Notes under the pieces: generated by a model
The model's database searches: none
Told to the model about the DNA's origin: nothing
What the model saw: only the letters and a program-made list of their open reading frames with translations
Source of the DNA: Pelargonium nanum
Taxonomy: Eukaryota; Streptophyta; Magnoliopsida; Geraniales; Geraniaceae
Length of the DNA: 34,482 nt
Assembly (NCBI GenBank): GCA_036897485.1
Contig: JAYMTF010000513.1
Location: 1 to 34,482, forward strand
Reading direction: 5' to 3'
Part shown: piece after piece, positions 1 through 13,700 of the stretch
Position numbering within the stretch: the stretch's first letter is position 1
How the letters are laid out: each line of letters begins with the position of its first letter
Made by a program: the position numbers and the translations under genes

Positions 1-589
1 GCCGCCGGGCGTGGGTGGAAGGTGGAGCAGATGAGCAAATGGTGATTTTGGGAATTAGGTTCCTTGAAAATAAATTGGGCTAAATTGGATGTTCGGAGTA
101 GTATGGTCTTTTAGGCATCTAAGTAACGGAAGCTTACCATGAGCATAAGGAGTCCGTTTGTAATTACCCAAAATTAAATTAGTCCAAGAGTTCAGACAAC
201 TCGGTACTAATTAGTTATCTTAGTTACTAATTTGTAATATTGCGTTATTGGATTAATTAACTAATGTAAAACAAAATTGATAACAATGTTTAATCTAACA
301 AATACTCCTCATTCTTCTCCTTTTTTTAATTAGAGTTCCTTCATACCACCGTTCTTTGGTTAAAAAAATTCAATTTCTTCGGGAGGAATGATAGCACAAA
401 AACACAAATTAATAGTAGTTTTAATTAGATTATCCAATTAATTTTAGGTCTTTGAAAAATAGATTTCTCGTTTAGATAACGAGTTCCTATCTGAATGACA
501 AATATTTTAGTTATTGTTTTTAAGTTTTAGAAATAAATCATCCGCGAATGTACAAATAATTTCAAATAAGTACGAAGATCACGATGAAA
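1..589. other. AT-rich intergenic edge, no gene seen
   Basis: The first 60 bases are somewhat GC-richer and could be the end of something that begins outside the window. The rest is AT-rich with only short open frames. I see no conserved coding signal, RNA gene or clear transposon end here. Confidence 0.5.
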
Positions 590-721
590 GTGTTGCTGAT
601 CTGTGAGACGCTTAGTTGGATCGTAAAGCGAGGTTGGCAACAACATATTGTTGAGTCTAACACACTTCAGGTGGTACAAGCTCTGCAAGCTGGAGGGGAT
701 GACAGAATCCATTAGTTCCTG
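590..721 (+). mobile_element. LINE-type RNase H (RVT_3-like) relic
   Basis: On the plus strand one frame reads E-T-L-S-W-I-V-K-R-G-W then Q-Q-H-I-V-E-S-N-T-L-Q-V-V-Q-A-L-Q-A-G-G and stops soon after. The pattern 'ALxWixxxGWxxxxvESDxxqVVqAL' is the core of the RNase H-like domain (RVT_3) at the C terminus of plant LINE polyproteins and related host-captured proteins. The acidic residue normally after E-S is N here. No flanking reverse transcriptase, poly-A tail or target-site duplication is visible, so this is a short fragment. It could instead come from a host RNase H-like pseudogene. Confidence 0.55.
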
Positions 722-1005
722 CTTACGTGTTATATTTCATTTGACGGAATGTCTTGATTTGACACGATTTCTGAAAATATTTGAACTAAATTGACATGAT
801 TTGATAACATTTGTATTAAATTGACTCGATTGACAGTTCAAGAATCGGCACATTTTAAATAATTCATAAACAAAATTAGATCTTTTTACTTGAAAATAAT
901 GTAATTATGGGAGGACTTAAAAGTCATATTTTAGAAAGTATATAGAGTAGTAATTAATTAAGAAATAAAAGAGGAAAGAAATCAGAGAGTTGTTGGAGAA
1001 CGAAG
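722..1005. other. Intergenic leader region of the membrane-protein gene
   Basis: AT-rich sequence that must hold the promoter and 5' UTR of the gene starting at 1006. Short degenerate repeats of a TTGACA-T-GATTTGA type lie around 741-835. I see no confident TATA box or other motif. Confidence 0.35.
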
Positions 1006-3271
1006 ATGTTGCCGAAGTTGACGACCAAATGGCGAAGAACTCGCGACGCTAACTTGTCTCTCCCAACTCGGGACGATCCATCGCTCGACGATTCTCGTCC
1101 CATTGATACCCAAGGTACTCTCTCTGTTTTCTTCATCATTTTCACAAACCCTAACATTCATTTTTCTCTAATCTCAATCTTATTCGCTACAGAACAAGAG
1201 GAATTGGTTCGATCATTTGAGAGGAGTCATGCTCAACACAGTCGTTTCTGGAGGGTACTTACATCGAAAATTTCTAATCATTTAATTGTTTTTTTTCTTT
1301 TCAATTTGTAATATTTACTTTCTTGATCACTTGTTGCAGAGTGTATTCTCAGCATTTCTCTTTGCCCATGTAATCTTTCTTGTATACTCCATCTATCAGC
1401 AGACTTTGGCTCCTTGGGAACTGGTATGGTTGATTCAATTCAAGTCACATTTTGGTTTTGAATATATTAATTTTAAGCTAAAATCATATTTGGGAAGTGT
1501 CAAGTGTGTAATACACATTCTTTTTTATGGTTGTGATAATATATGAAGTGTGTGTTGATACGGATGTGGTAGATATTAGATGCATAATGACTGAGTGTGA
1601 GAACATTATTTTGCCAATGACTTTGCTTGCTTAGTTCTATTAGTGATCAACATTGAGTGTTAGATTGCACTAGGAACCCTTGCCTTGTATTTACGAGTTC
1701 CAGTTTAGGCCTAATGAGCTGTTGAGCTCCAAAATTGGGATAAATCTATTCTTTTTTCAAACTCACAATTTTGGCTAGTGAATGTGAAGGCTAAGCCATT
1801 GGACAGGTCTTTTTAGGGGCTGTAGAGGAGAAACTTGTCATTTTCTCATCACAATGATATTCTTATTAGATGACCAACTACTGAGACAAAGTGACATGGA
1901 AATTGTTGTTCTACTATAAGCTCATGTTTAGTTTTTTCTTTTCTTTTCTGAATCATAGCTTCTGTAAGCTTGCTTCTCATCTTTGCTGTTTGACAAACAG
2001 CGTTATCATGCATACTTCATGGAAGAGGTAGACTCATGGATGGTCATAGCTGCAGGTTTGTTTGTTTGTTTTTCTCTATGTTTGTTCACATTTGGTTTAC
2101 GCTGAAAGTGACTGTATGCTTCATCCCTCGTTTTATCATTGTTCCACCAATTTTTAGCAATGAATATTTTTTTCTTTTCAACATTTGATGCTGTTACGGC
2201 CTTACGTTGTTTCCTTTGTATAGGTTCTGTGTATGGTATCCTTATTTTATTTGACCATGAATATTATGTTCTCTGTGATATATACTATATGCTATAAGTG
2301 GTAAATGTCTGTTTTCATTCAGCATGTAAAAAATTAAACTTTGGTGTCAAATATTTTATACGTTTGCTCCTAATTACATTCTTTTTAGATATAGTCACTT
2401 ATTTTAAGTGCTTTACAGATTGGGTTGCTGTTTTGGCATGTTCAATGGTCATCATGGGGCTAATTCGTAAATCAGAGAATCGGAGGCGATGGATTTGGTA
2501 CTCTTGCTATGTTGGCATTATACCTGCGATTTTCTGGCTGTATTACATGTTAAGGTACATCACGTCCTGTATAATTCTTAGACATTTCCATTTGTCTGTG
2601 TGCCCTATACTTGGTATATCAGTTGTATTTTTGACAATTGAAGCATAAAAGTTCTAGTCTTTGATTCCCCACCCAAAACCTACCCTTGCTTCATTCCATG
2701 TTTCTTAAGCATCTTTATTTTCTGGCAAAAAGATATTTACATTACTATATTATGTTAAACATTAATGACACTTGTACTTCTCTCTGGGTTCTGCCATGGA
2801 AACCTTGCTTCTTTGAAGTTTATATATATATTAGCATTTAATCTATTTTCAGCATAGCTCCCTTGCACAACTTGCACGTATCCTATAAGCTGAATTTGTT
2901 TACTTCTTGCATTGCTCGTTTATTAGCCTGGCCTGGTAAAGCATGCTGCATACTTCATACCGAGGTTGATAGTTCGTTAGGTTGTAATTATTTGTGTAAT
3001 CTTGATTCTTTTTTGTCTGGTAGATTGCCAAAGTTTCGGTGGGATGTTTGGTGGCTTCCATTTGGGCCTTTTGGGTATGTTTGGCTACCCCCATTAATTA
3101 ATTTCTATATCTTTTGGAACTACTACTAGTCAGTGCACTGAGAAATTCGTGTTTATGTGTTGAATTTACAGCGGAGCTGCCATAAGTCTGTATGTAGACC
3201 ATCTACTTATGGAGTCATCCGAAGAAATAAGGAAACTTAGAAGCTACATGTATGCTTATAAAGCCAGCTAG
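1006..3271 (+). CDS. Plant multi-pass membrane protein of unknown function, 198 aa, 7 exons
   Basis: Exons inferred at 1006-1114, 1193-1254, 1340-1423, 2001-2055, 2419-2554, 3024-3074 and 3172-3271. They sum to 597 nt, and every junction is GT..AG and keeps frame. The start is the first ATG of the open frame. The N-terminal ~50 residues are polar and charged (K-W-R-R-T-R near the start, then an acid-rich D-D-P-S-L-D-D stretch), so they probably face the cytosol. Hydrophobic segments lie near residues 58-78, 104-120 and 127-147, with a weaker one near 163-178. A basic loop R-K-S-E-N-R-R-R-W separates segments 2 and 3. The C terminus is charged and ends K-A-S. The sequence looks like a conserved plant gene of unknown function, but I do not recognise a named family. 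No catalytic motif is seen. Function and membrane are unknown; the gene model is better supported than any role. Confidence 0.8.
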
Positions 3272-4288
3272 AAAAGCTCTTTTTCTTGAGACGGAACTTT
3301 ACACTGGAAACTGAAACTGAAGGTAATAACGCAGATGATGAAGGGGAATCAGAACTTTATAGTCGAGTATTGAGAACTTATACTCATCATTTTGACACAG
3401 CGTTATTGTCATCTAAGCCTGAAGGTGGAACGAATAGCGGTAAGATATAGAGATCAATTAGAACCAGTGTCTTATTTCTGTAGAACTTTTGCTTGAAAAA
3501 TAGTTATTATTTTTATTTTTAGGAAGTTTGTTATTTACAAATTATTAATAGTTTTCTATTTTTGAGTATTTTTTAGTAACCCAGTTTAATCGCATATTGT
3601 CTAATTCTTATATTAATTAGATTTGACATGTCACATGTCACATATAACATATTAAATTACTATTTGGCACAGATAGTGGTATTGGCGAATATGGCAGACT
3701 TGCTAGAATAACACACTTATTTTTGTAACAAAAGTGGATTTGCGAAGAAGATTAAATATGAATAACTTAGATTTGCAAATTCAAGAAGTTTTAACCAAAT
3801 TGTTGATAATTCATGGGTAATAAATTTTTTGTAGAAAAAGTGGATAATTATCTATTCATGGAAAGAGTAATATTTAATATTACACATAAAGTGTCCAGTT
3901 GTCCCAAAACACATTTTCCATGAAAAATATAAGAACAAAAATTTCAAATGTTTTTCTTGAACTTCTGTCCCAAAATGAGTATCATACACACCCAACTAGA
4001 TCAATAGCACATCTCAATGCTAGCCTTTCTTTCAATCAGCATTTCAATCAAAAGTTGAAAAAAATAGCTAAAAATTCACTTCTGCAAGGGTATACTGAAA
4101 ATGAGAAACATGACAATCCCGATTAATTGGATTTACTACAAACCAAAAGTAGTAAAGTTGATAATCTAAACAACGCAACCAAAAGTATCTCAAAGCACTA
4201 ATCAGTCTTAAAACACTAAAACCTTCGACAAAATTATCATTTAACATTTATCCAACCTATGGTGGACATCAAACATATAATTGGTCTA
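3272..4288. other. 3' UTR and intergenic region between convergent genes
   Basis: The first ~200 bases are probably 3' UTR of the membrane-protein gene. The remainder is AT-rich and separates two genes that point toward each other. One open frame at 3899-4126 has low-complexity composition and no recognisable domain, so I do not call it a gene. Confidence 0.45.
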
Positions 4289-5856
<1,568 letters not shown>

Positions 5857-6130
5857 TCAACTATACCTGCACAACACCAACAATCACCTTTAAAATATAT
5901 ACAAAATCCAGATCTGAGCAATCAATACAGATAACTCAGAAGAAGAAGAAAAACAGGCGAGGAAGAGAGGCAGAATCAGCCAAACAAGATCTGCTTAGCA
6001 AAAAAAAACAACCGAAAACGAGAGATTTGAAGATTAAGTGAACTAGTTGTTACTTTTCCTTAATTTTCCCACCAGCCAAACAGAGAAAAAGAAACTGAAA
6101 ATCAAATCGTAGAGACAGATAGAAGGAGAC

Positions 6131-6376
6131 CTTAGGGTTTGGGAGGGACGCCGATTGAGAGAGGAAGAGAATGTTGGAGGAAGAGCGGTCTAAGTAACAA
6201 AAAATGGAAACGCTAAACCCTAATGGTAGACTGTAGTAAGGCTCTATAAGATGATATGTTATGGGCTTTTTATGGACTCATGTCATGCGGGCTTTAATGT
6301 TTGGGCCCATCGTCTTACATTTGCATTTTTTTGGACTATGTAATTAAGGCTGTGCTAAATAATACATAAGGCCCAT
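6131..6376 (-). promoter_or_regulatory. RPL31 promoter with telo-boxes and site II motifs
   Basis: Two telo-boxes (AAACCCTAA or its complement) lie at 6132-6140 and 6215-6223. Site II-type elements (TGGGCC/T) lie at 6262-6267 (plus), 6302-6307 (TGGGCCCA on both strands) and 6370-6375 (minus). This pairing is the known signature of plant ribosomal protein and other growth-linked promoters, bound by telomere-repeat-binding and TCP-type factors. The motifs are directly seen; the binding factors are family knowledge. Transcription probably starts near 6180-6140. Confidence 0.7.
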
Positions 6377-6499
6377 TCTCTCGCATTATCCATAAAATTT
6401 GAGCTCATTTATCTTTTTTTATTATTATTATTATTATCATTTTTTCTTGCGACCCAAAGTTCGATTCTGAAACAAAGTCTCTCCTTTCTTCTTTCGTCG

Positions 6500-7080
6500 C
6501 ATTGTGTTCATGATAGGTTTTCGAACTGTGTAGGCCCGTGCGGACTTGATTCAGACCTATAGCCATTTTTCAATCCCCCAAGATTTGTTTGTGGACCCCT
6601 GTTTCCCATTTGTGGTTGTACGAGATGTAATGGAACTTGTGATCCCACATCCGCACTCGGTTTGTTGCAGGTAGCTTGCGCAGAATTGCCCACACTCCCA
6701 GAGCTCGCAGAAACACCTCTTTGCACTGATCTTGATTTTTTGTAACTTGTTGCTCTTGAGTTTGCGCCATAAACATGGCCTGACTAAGAGTCTAGTAGTC
6801 CTGAAACCACCTATCGTTACATCTTTCAAGATATGTGACAGCCAGATGCACCGCCTTCTCTTTGTACAAGAAATGGCGGAAGTATTGCATTCATGCACCC
6901 AGTTTTGCACATTAGATTCATCAAAATTTGGAAAACACCCAAGGTTGACATCTTCACGTATGGGTAGCGTGACTAACCGTCTTCTTCCGCATAATGTTGG
7001 AATGCATGTGGTTGTACCGAGGTCGACCCCAACACGCCATTGCCAAGCCTCATATTGAAATTGCGCAGTTTTGAACTAAC
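6500..7080 (-). mobile_element. Ty3/gypsy-type gag fossil
   Basis: Minus-strand peptides here resemble the gag core of plant Ty3/gypsy elements: an F-D-type opening, the N-W-V-H-E-C block typical of 'nWvrkcekyF', and a downstream segment matching the rest of the retrotransposon gag domain. The region is GC-richer than its flanks. It is broken, with at least three disruptions. No LTRs, protease, RT or integrase are visible nearby, so only a gag piece remains. It looks old. Confidence 0.5.
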
Positions 7081-7706
7081 TTATTAATTAAAACTATGTA
7101 TTATTAAACATTTGAATCACCTACCTCTATTTTATCCACATATATTATCCATTATACCATTTTAATAATCATCCTAAAAAGGTGAATTATTCTAACAAAG
7201 ATTTCACCATAAAATAATCAAATATGTTAAATCTCGATCGTTAATTAAGAATGAAATAATTTGACTGAATCTAGTAAAAATAATACAAAGGTTCTATACT
7301 TTTGCAGCAAAAGCCACAAAGCCCCAACGAATGATATCGAATGGTATATCATTTTTCATGGAGTGGACTTCTGCAATATCAGCAATAAACCAAAATTATT
7401 CCCCAAACAAATAATTAGTGCAAGTCTCCTTTTAAAAAAATAAAATAAAATAATTAGTGCAAGTCTTTTTGCATCTCTACCGTTCAAATATTATAACCTA
7501 GCAGATGATCAAGATTTAAAAATATACACACTGTTTGTCCAGTAAATGTAAATCATCATCGACATTCGACACTGATCCAACCACAAGCAATATCTTCTCT
7601 CATCACCAAATTCATTTGCTTCTCAAAGAGGAAAGAGAACAAATAAATTTTCCTATTTTTGTGCGTATCGTCTTCTCAACTAAGCAATTTACAGAGAAAC
7701 CTGGAG
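7081..7706. other. AT-rich 5' flank of the M16 protease gene
   Basis: About 600 bases of AT-rich sequence between the gag fossil and the protease start codon, presumably including its promoter and 5' UTR. The frame is open without an ATG for about 50 bases upstream of 7707. I see no confident TATA box or regulatory motif. Confidence 0.4.
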
Positions 7707-10700
7707 ATGGATTTGTTGGTTGCAGAGGGTTCAGCGATCGCAAAGAAACATGGATTCAGGTCACTGAAGCTAGTGAATGTGGACATGGACCAAGTTCTCG
7801 AAGACTATCCTTTCGGAGCCGTCTGCGGAAGGCTCAACAATGGCCTCTCCTATTATGTTCGCTGCAATTCCAAGCCCAGGATGCGTGCTGCTCTCGCTCT
7901 CGCCGTTAAAGTCGGGTACGCCACTCACTCTTCTGCTTTTTCTTGTTCATTGTTAAATTCAATGTGTTCTTTCATTTTTTTTTATTTGCTTGTGATTTTA
8001 GTGATCTCGGTATCTTGCATTTTGGTCGTATTGCTTTGATTTTGGTGGATTTGTAGTATGTGATCTTGAGTAATCTTGGTGTCTTCATGAATTTGTGAGA
8101 GGGAATCTGACACACTACACAAGAAGATGTTGCGGTGTTTTTGTATGTTATGGGAACAACAACTAATGCACTGTGTTTATTGAGCATGTAAAAGGAAGAT
8201 GATATAGTTTCACTGTTAGATGAGAAGCAGATATGGGAAGTGTCTATGAATGTGAATGTTGTTCATTGTTAAATTCAATGTGTTCGTTAATTTTTTATTT
8301 GGTTGTGATTTGAGTTAACTTGGTATCTTGCATTTTGGCTGTATTGCTTTGATTTTGGTGGATTTGTAGTATGTGATCTTGAGTAATCTTGGCGTGTTGA
8401 TGAATTTATGAGATGGAATCTGACACACAGCACAAGAAGATGTTGCAGTGTTTTTGTATGTTATGGGAACGCCAACTAATGCACTGTGTTTATTGAACAT
8501 GTAAACGGAAGATAATATAGTTTCTCTATTAGATGAGAAGCAGATATGGGAAATGTTATTCAAATTTATCTTTTTCTTCAAAGGGAACCAATAGAAAGAT
8601 GAAAGAATTTTTTGGTTAATGCAAGAGTTGGTGTCCCTTAAACACCCTTGTAGAATATCAAGATTGATATCCATTTGACTAAGCCTTGGGGGTGATCATA
8701 GGCCTCTTCAGCCCTTTAGTCTTCAATTCTCACTCTCATGCTTGATTGAATACTTGGACAATAATGTATTACTCTTAAAACAAACTGATTTTCTTGCTTC
8801 ATGGCAGCTCAGTATTGGAAGAGGAGGATGAACGTGGAGTTGCTCACATAGTTGAGCATCTTGCTTTCAGTGCAACAACTAAGTACACAAATCATGATAT
8901 AGTAAAATTTCTTGAGAGTATTGGAGCGGAATTTGGAGCCTGTCAAAATGCAGTTACATCAGCTGATGAGACTGTGTATGAGTTGTTTGTTCCTATTGAC
9001 AAGCCTGAACTGTTGTCTCAGGCTATTTCTGTATTGGCAGAATTTAGTTCCGAGGTATCCATTAGTTCCTTTTCTATTTAGTCTTCAAGTTGTTACACTT
9101 TTTGTATAGATTAATTATCTGTGCCATGCAGGTTCGAGTCTCAAAAGATGATTTGGAGAAAGAAAGAGGAGCTATCATGGAGGAGTATAGAGGAAGCCGG
9201 AACGCTACTGGAAGGATGCAGGATGCTCATTGGGTGCTGATGATGGAAAGTTCAAAGGTATTGCTATTGGAAATAATCACATTACCATATTTTCAGTATT
9301 CAAACATATATCTATATATGAATGAATTCGCAGGCCCTTCTCATATTCATTTATTTGAAAAATGAAAACCAAATGAACTTTTCTATCCCATACTACTTGA
9401 CGAGGAAATCACTTTTTCTTAGATTAGCCACTGTGGCATCCCATGTAATGTCTTTTAATCATGACAGTGGGTTCTATTTCCTCAAGTTACATTAGTAACT
9501 AGTTTTTGATGGCACATATACCTCCTGTGTATAAAAGTTCAGATAAGAAAGAAGTGCAATGTACCGATTTGGATATAGGGCTATGAGATTCCCTTGGCAC
9601 TGGCATGTCTTCTGAAGAAGCTTTCCACTCTGCATATTGATCTTTCTTCTTTTGTTGATGTTGACGTCAAAGATTATCCCTGCCTGTTGGATAAATCATG
9701 AAATTGTTTCTAATGTTGAATTTTGATTGCATTTTTGGAAGTTTAGACAACAAAAAGTAGTTAACTATGTGTCAAATGCATCTAGGTTTGGTTGTTCACT
9801 TGTCAATTTCTTCTTTGTGGAGATTAACGTATTTATTTTGTTTTCAAACCCTTGGTTCATTGCAGTATGCCGAGCGCCTACCTATTGGATTAGAAAAAGT
9901 TATCCGTACAGTTTCTCCTGAAACTGTAAAACAATTTTACAGGAAGTGGTACAATTTACATAATATGGCAGTGATAGCAGTTGGAGATTTTCCTGATACG
10001 CAGGTTTGGTTTTGTTAATGTTCAAATTTTCTTATGGAAATTCTGACCATCTTTTTTCACGAAGATGTCTAACAGTTTCCTTCTCTTTCCAGAGTGTAGT
10101 TGAGTTAATAAAGACCCATTTTGGGCATAAAAGCTCAGCAACTGGCCCATCTATTCCAATCTTTCCAGTTCCATCTCACGAGGAGCCACATTTTTCGTGT
10201 TTCGTTGAATCTGAAGCTGCGGGGGTGAGTGTATAATCAATCTTTTACATAGAAATGGAAACATTCAAGTGTATGATTAATGATAACATTGTTCTTTTAC
10301 TGGTTTGTAACAGTCTGCAGTGATGATCAGTTACAAGTTACCAGTGGGTGAGCTGAAAACAGTAAAGGACTATAAAGATTTACTCACAGAATCAATGTTC
10401 CTTCATGCTCTAAATCAGAGGTTCTTTAAAATATCTCGTCGAAAAGATCCGCCTTATTTCTCATGCTCAGCTGCTGCAGATGTTTTAGTTCGCCCATTAA
10501 AGGCTTACATAATGACTTCATCTTGTAAAGAAAGAGGCACTATTGAGGCCCTAGAATCAATGCTCATCGAGGTGTGATTTTATCTTTTTTGTTCAAAAGT
10601 TTTATCACTTTTCCTTTCTCTTTGCTGATGACTTGTGTTTCAGATTGCAAGGGTACGAGTACATGGGTTTTCAGAACGTGAGATATCTGTTGTTCGGGCT

Positions 10701-13700
10701 TTGCTATTGTCCGAGATTGAATCTGCCTATTTGGAGCGTGATCAAATGCAATCAACCAACTTGCGAGATGAATATTTACAAGTATATAGATATTGTAGTT
10801 TTCTTCGTATTTTCCAAATTATAATATAAGTTTATTTCCGGTAATATTAAAAATTCATATATGTATCTTTTTCAGCATTTTCTGCGTGCTGAACCTGTTG
10901 TAGGAATTGAATATGAGGCACAACTTCAGAAGACTCTTCTACCTCGTCAGTGAATTTTACAATACATGCAATCTTTTGGTTTTAACTGTTCTGTAATGAA
11001 CAAGCTATTTCACTCTGTATAATTGCTCTCATGAATCTATTTGTGCAGATATATCGGCATCAGAGGTATCCAAGTATTCAGAGAAGTTACGAACATCAAA
11101 TGGATGTGTCATAAAAACAATTGAGCCACGAGCATCTGCTACATTAGATGAGCTAAAGAATATTTTAAGGAGGGTCAACTCACTGGAGGAAGAAAGAAGC
11201 ATTTCTCCTTGGGATGAGGAGCACATTCCTGAAGAAATTGTCAGTACACAGCCAACTCCAGGGTAAATTTTGTTTCTTTTTCAATTATGTTTGAAAGTAT
11301 GGGACTACTTTCAAGGTCTCCGTTTGCTGGATCTGTGTACTAAATTGAAATAGGCTGACTAGCTATTTTAACTTTTACAAATGCTTAAAACAGAATAGCT
11401 AACTGATGGTTAAGAATATAAATAGATAATTGATAAAGTGAGACAAGGGAGCTAGTGGGATGTGGAAATATATGGTATTTTATGGAGCACTTAACGTGGT
11501 TATTCTGCAATGATGCATTGAATCTTTATCAGACTGCCGTGAAGTGTCATTTACTCTCCTTATCTACAATGAAGTATCAGATGTTGGATTCTTAGTTTTG
11601 AGATTCATGTCTTTGTCTTGTTGATTTCCTGATTTGTCCTGGGCCAGGGGCCAGCCAAGTCCAAGAAGTAGAGACTGGAATGTTGTAAATTATTGAATAC
11701 AAGGACACTCAATTTATACAAGTACAAAGGAATAGGAAAACTAAATAACAAAACTAGGAAATCCCTAATTTAGAGCTACATTTCTAATTATATACAAACT
11801 CTTAATTTAGTGCTAATCATACATATTCTAACACTCCCTTCAAGCTGAAGCGTATAAGTTATATGCGCCCACCTTGTTACAAATATAGCCTATGCGAGGT
11901 CCTCAAGAGTGATTTGGTGAAAATGTATGCTAATTGGTCCTTGGAGTTGACAAAGCTAGTAGAAATGCACCATTACACAATCTTTTCTTTGATTACTGAC
12001 AATTAATCTCAATATGTTTAGTCCATTCATGAAAAACAAGATTGGACGCAATATGTAGAGTTGCTTCATCTGAGAAACTTCCGCAACCTTTAACTTCTGA
12101 AGAAGTTGTTTTAACCAAATAAGTTCACACGTAGCTAGAGGCATAGCCTGATATTTAGCTTCTGCACTAGACCTAGCAACGAGATCTCATTTTTTTACTT
12201 TTCCAGGAGACTAGATTATCGCCAATCATTACACTGTACCTTGATGTAGAGCGTCTATTTGATGGGTTCCTACCCAATCGGCATATGATGATCCAATGAT
12301 TTGAGAATGCTCTATCTGCGTATAATAGTCCCTGGCCTGGAGTGTTTTTTAATGTAAATGAGAATGTATACCATTGTATCCAATGATCGTCGCATTGAGA
12401 ATGGAGAAATTGACTTACCACACATACTACAAATGAGATGTCTGGCCGAGTAATTGTGAGATAATTCAATTTTCAAACGATTCGACGATATCTTCTAGGA
12501 TCTTTTAGAGGCTCGCTCTGTTCGGGAAGAAGCTTGACGTTTGGATCCATAGGATAGGAGTGTCAATCGGTCGACAATCCAACATCTTAGATATTGAATT
12601 TGCTCAATCTGACACAAGTATTTTCCAACATTTTAGTGTGTTGACTCAAAAAGGTAACATCGGGAGAGACAATAATACCGCCCAGTGGTAGGGGAATAAC
12701 ACTTATACCCTTTCTTGCAAACAGGTCCAAGTCTGACTTGCATTTGATAGATAATTTAATTGATTTTGCAATCCAATACTTATTCGTTTTTAACCGTGAG
12801 GCTGTATTGTAGTTTCTGTTCTGATTTATCCCCACACACAGCCAATTTAATTACCATCTCATTGTTACACGGGAGTGGATGCTCAACATTATCGGAATTA
12901 TTTTCATGATGTACGGATGCATCTACTTTCCAAAGGGACTAGGTGTTTGAGAATAACATAAGCTATTGCTTTCAGTGATCTTTTACCCAACTTATATATG
13001 CACGTGCTAGAATTCTCTACTTTATTTTACCCAACTTAAGTTTATTGGTTTGATTCTGCTACTTTAATTATTGGCTTGATGAGTTTGCCCTCTGCAACTT
13101 TTTTTTGCTTGATATCAGTCTACTTTTGGTAGATCACAGTTGTGGTTCATTACTTTTAGTTTTACAACTCTGTTGCTGGTGTTTCAGGAATATTGTGCAG
13201 CAGCTTGAGTATTCAAAGATTGGGGCCACCGAATTAATTTTATCCAATGGCATGCGGATTTGCTATAAGTGTACAGACTTCCTTGATGACCAGGTATATT
13301 TTATGAAATCACTGCTATATTTGTATTTGAGAAACACTGTTGTAATTCCTCTGAGTGGATGGCACAATTCAAAGACTATCATGACTCGTGAACGGTGAAT
13401 CTCAAGAACCATAATTTAGTTTATATTTGTCCTTAAAACATGAGTATTATAAGGACTAAAACAATCAGCAATTAGTTGGTTATGAAATAGTGGTGGTATA
13501 CTCAGATAATTGTAGAGTGAAAAGGCATGATTTCTGTAAGTGATATAGTTTCACATAGTCTAACAATTCATGTAAGTAAAAAGAATAAGGATCCTAAGAG
13601 TTAGACTGTGATTCGTGCCCTTGTCATTACTCAATCTTCCTCTATTCTATAGATGCTTTTGTAGCTTCAAGAATCACATTTCCATGCATGGTTTCTTGAA

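Noticed and set aside
527-712. Minus-strand open frame that looks faintly like a leucine-rich repeat
   Set aside because: The opposite strand gives a much better match to an RNase H-like domain, so the minus frame is a shadow.
3899-4126. 75-codon open frame
   Set aside because: Low-complexity composition, no domain, no start context or splice partners; lies in AT-rich intergenic DNA.
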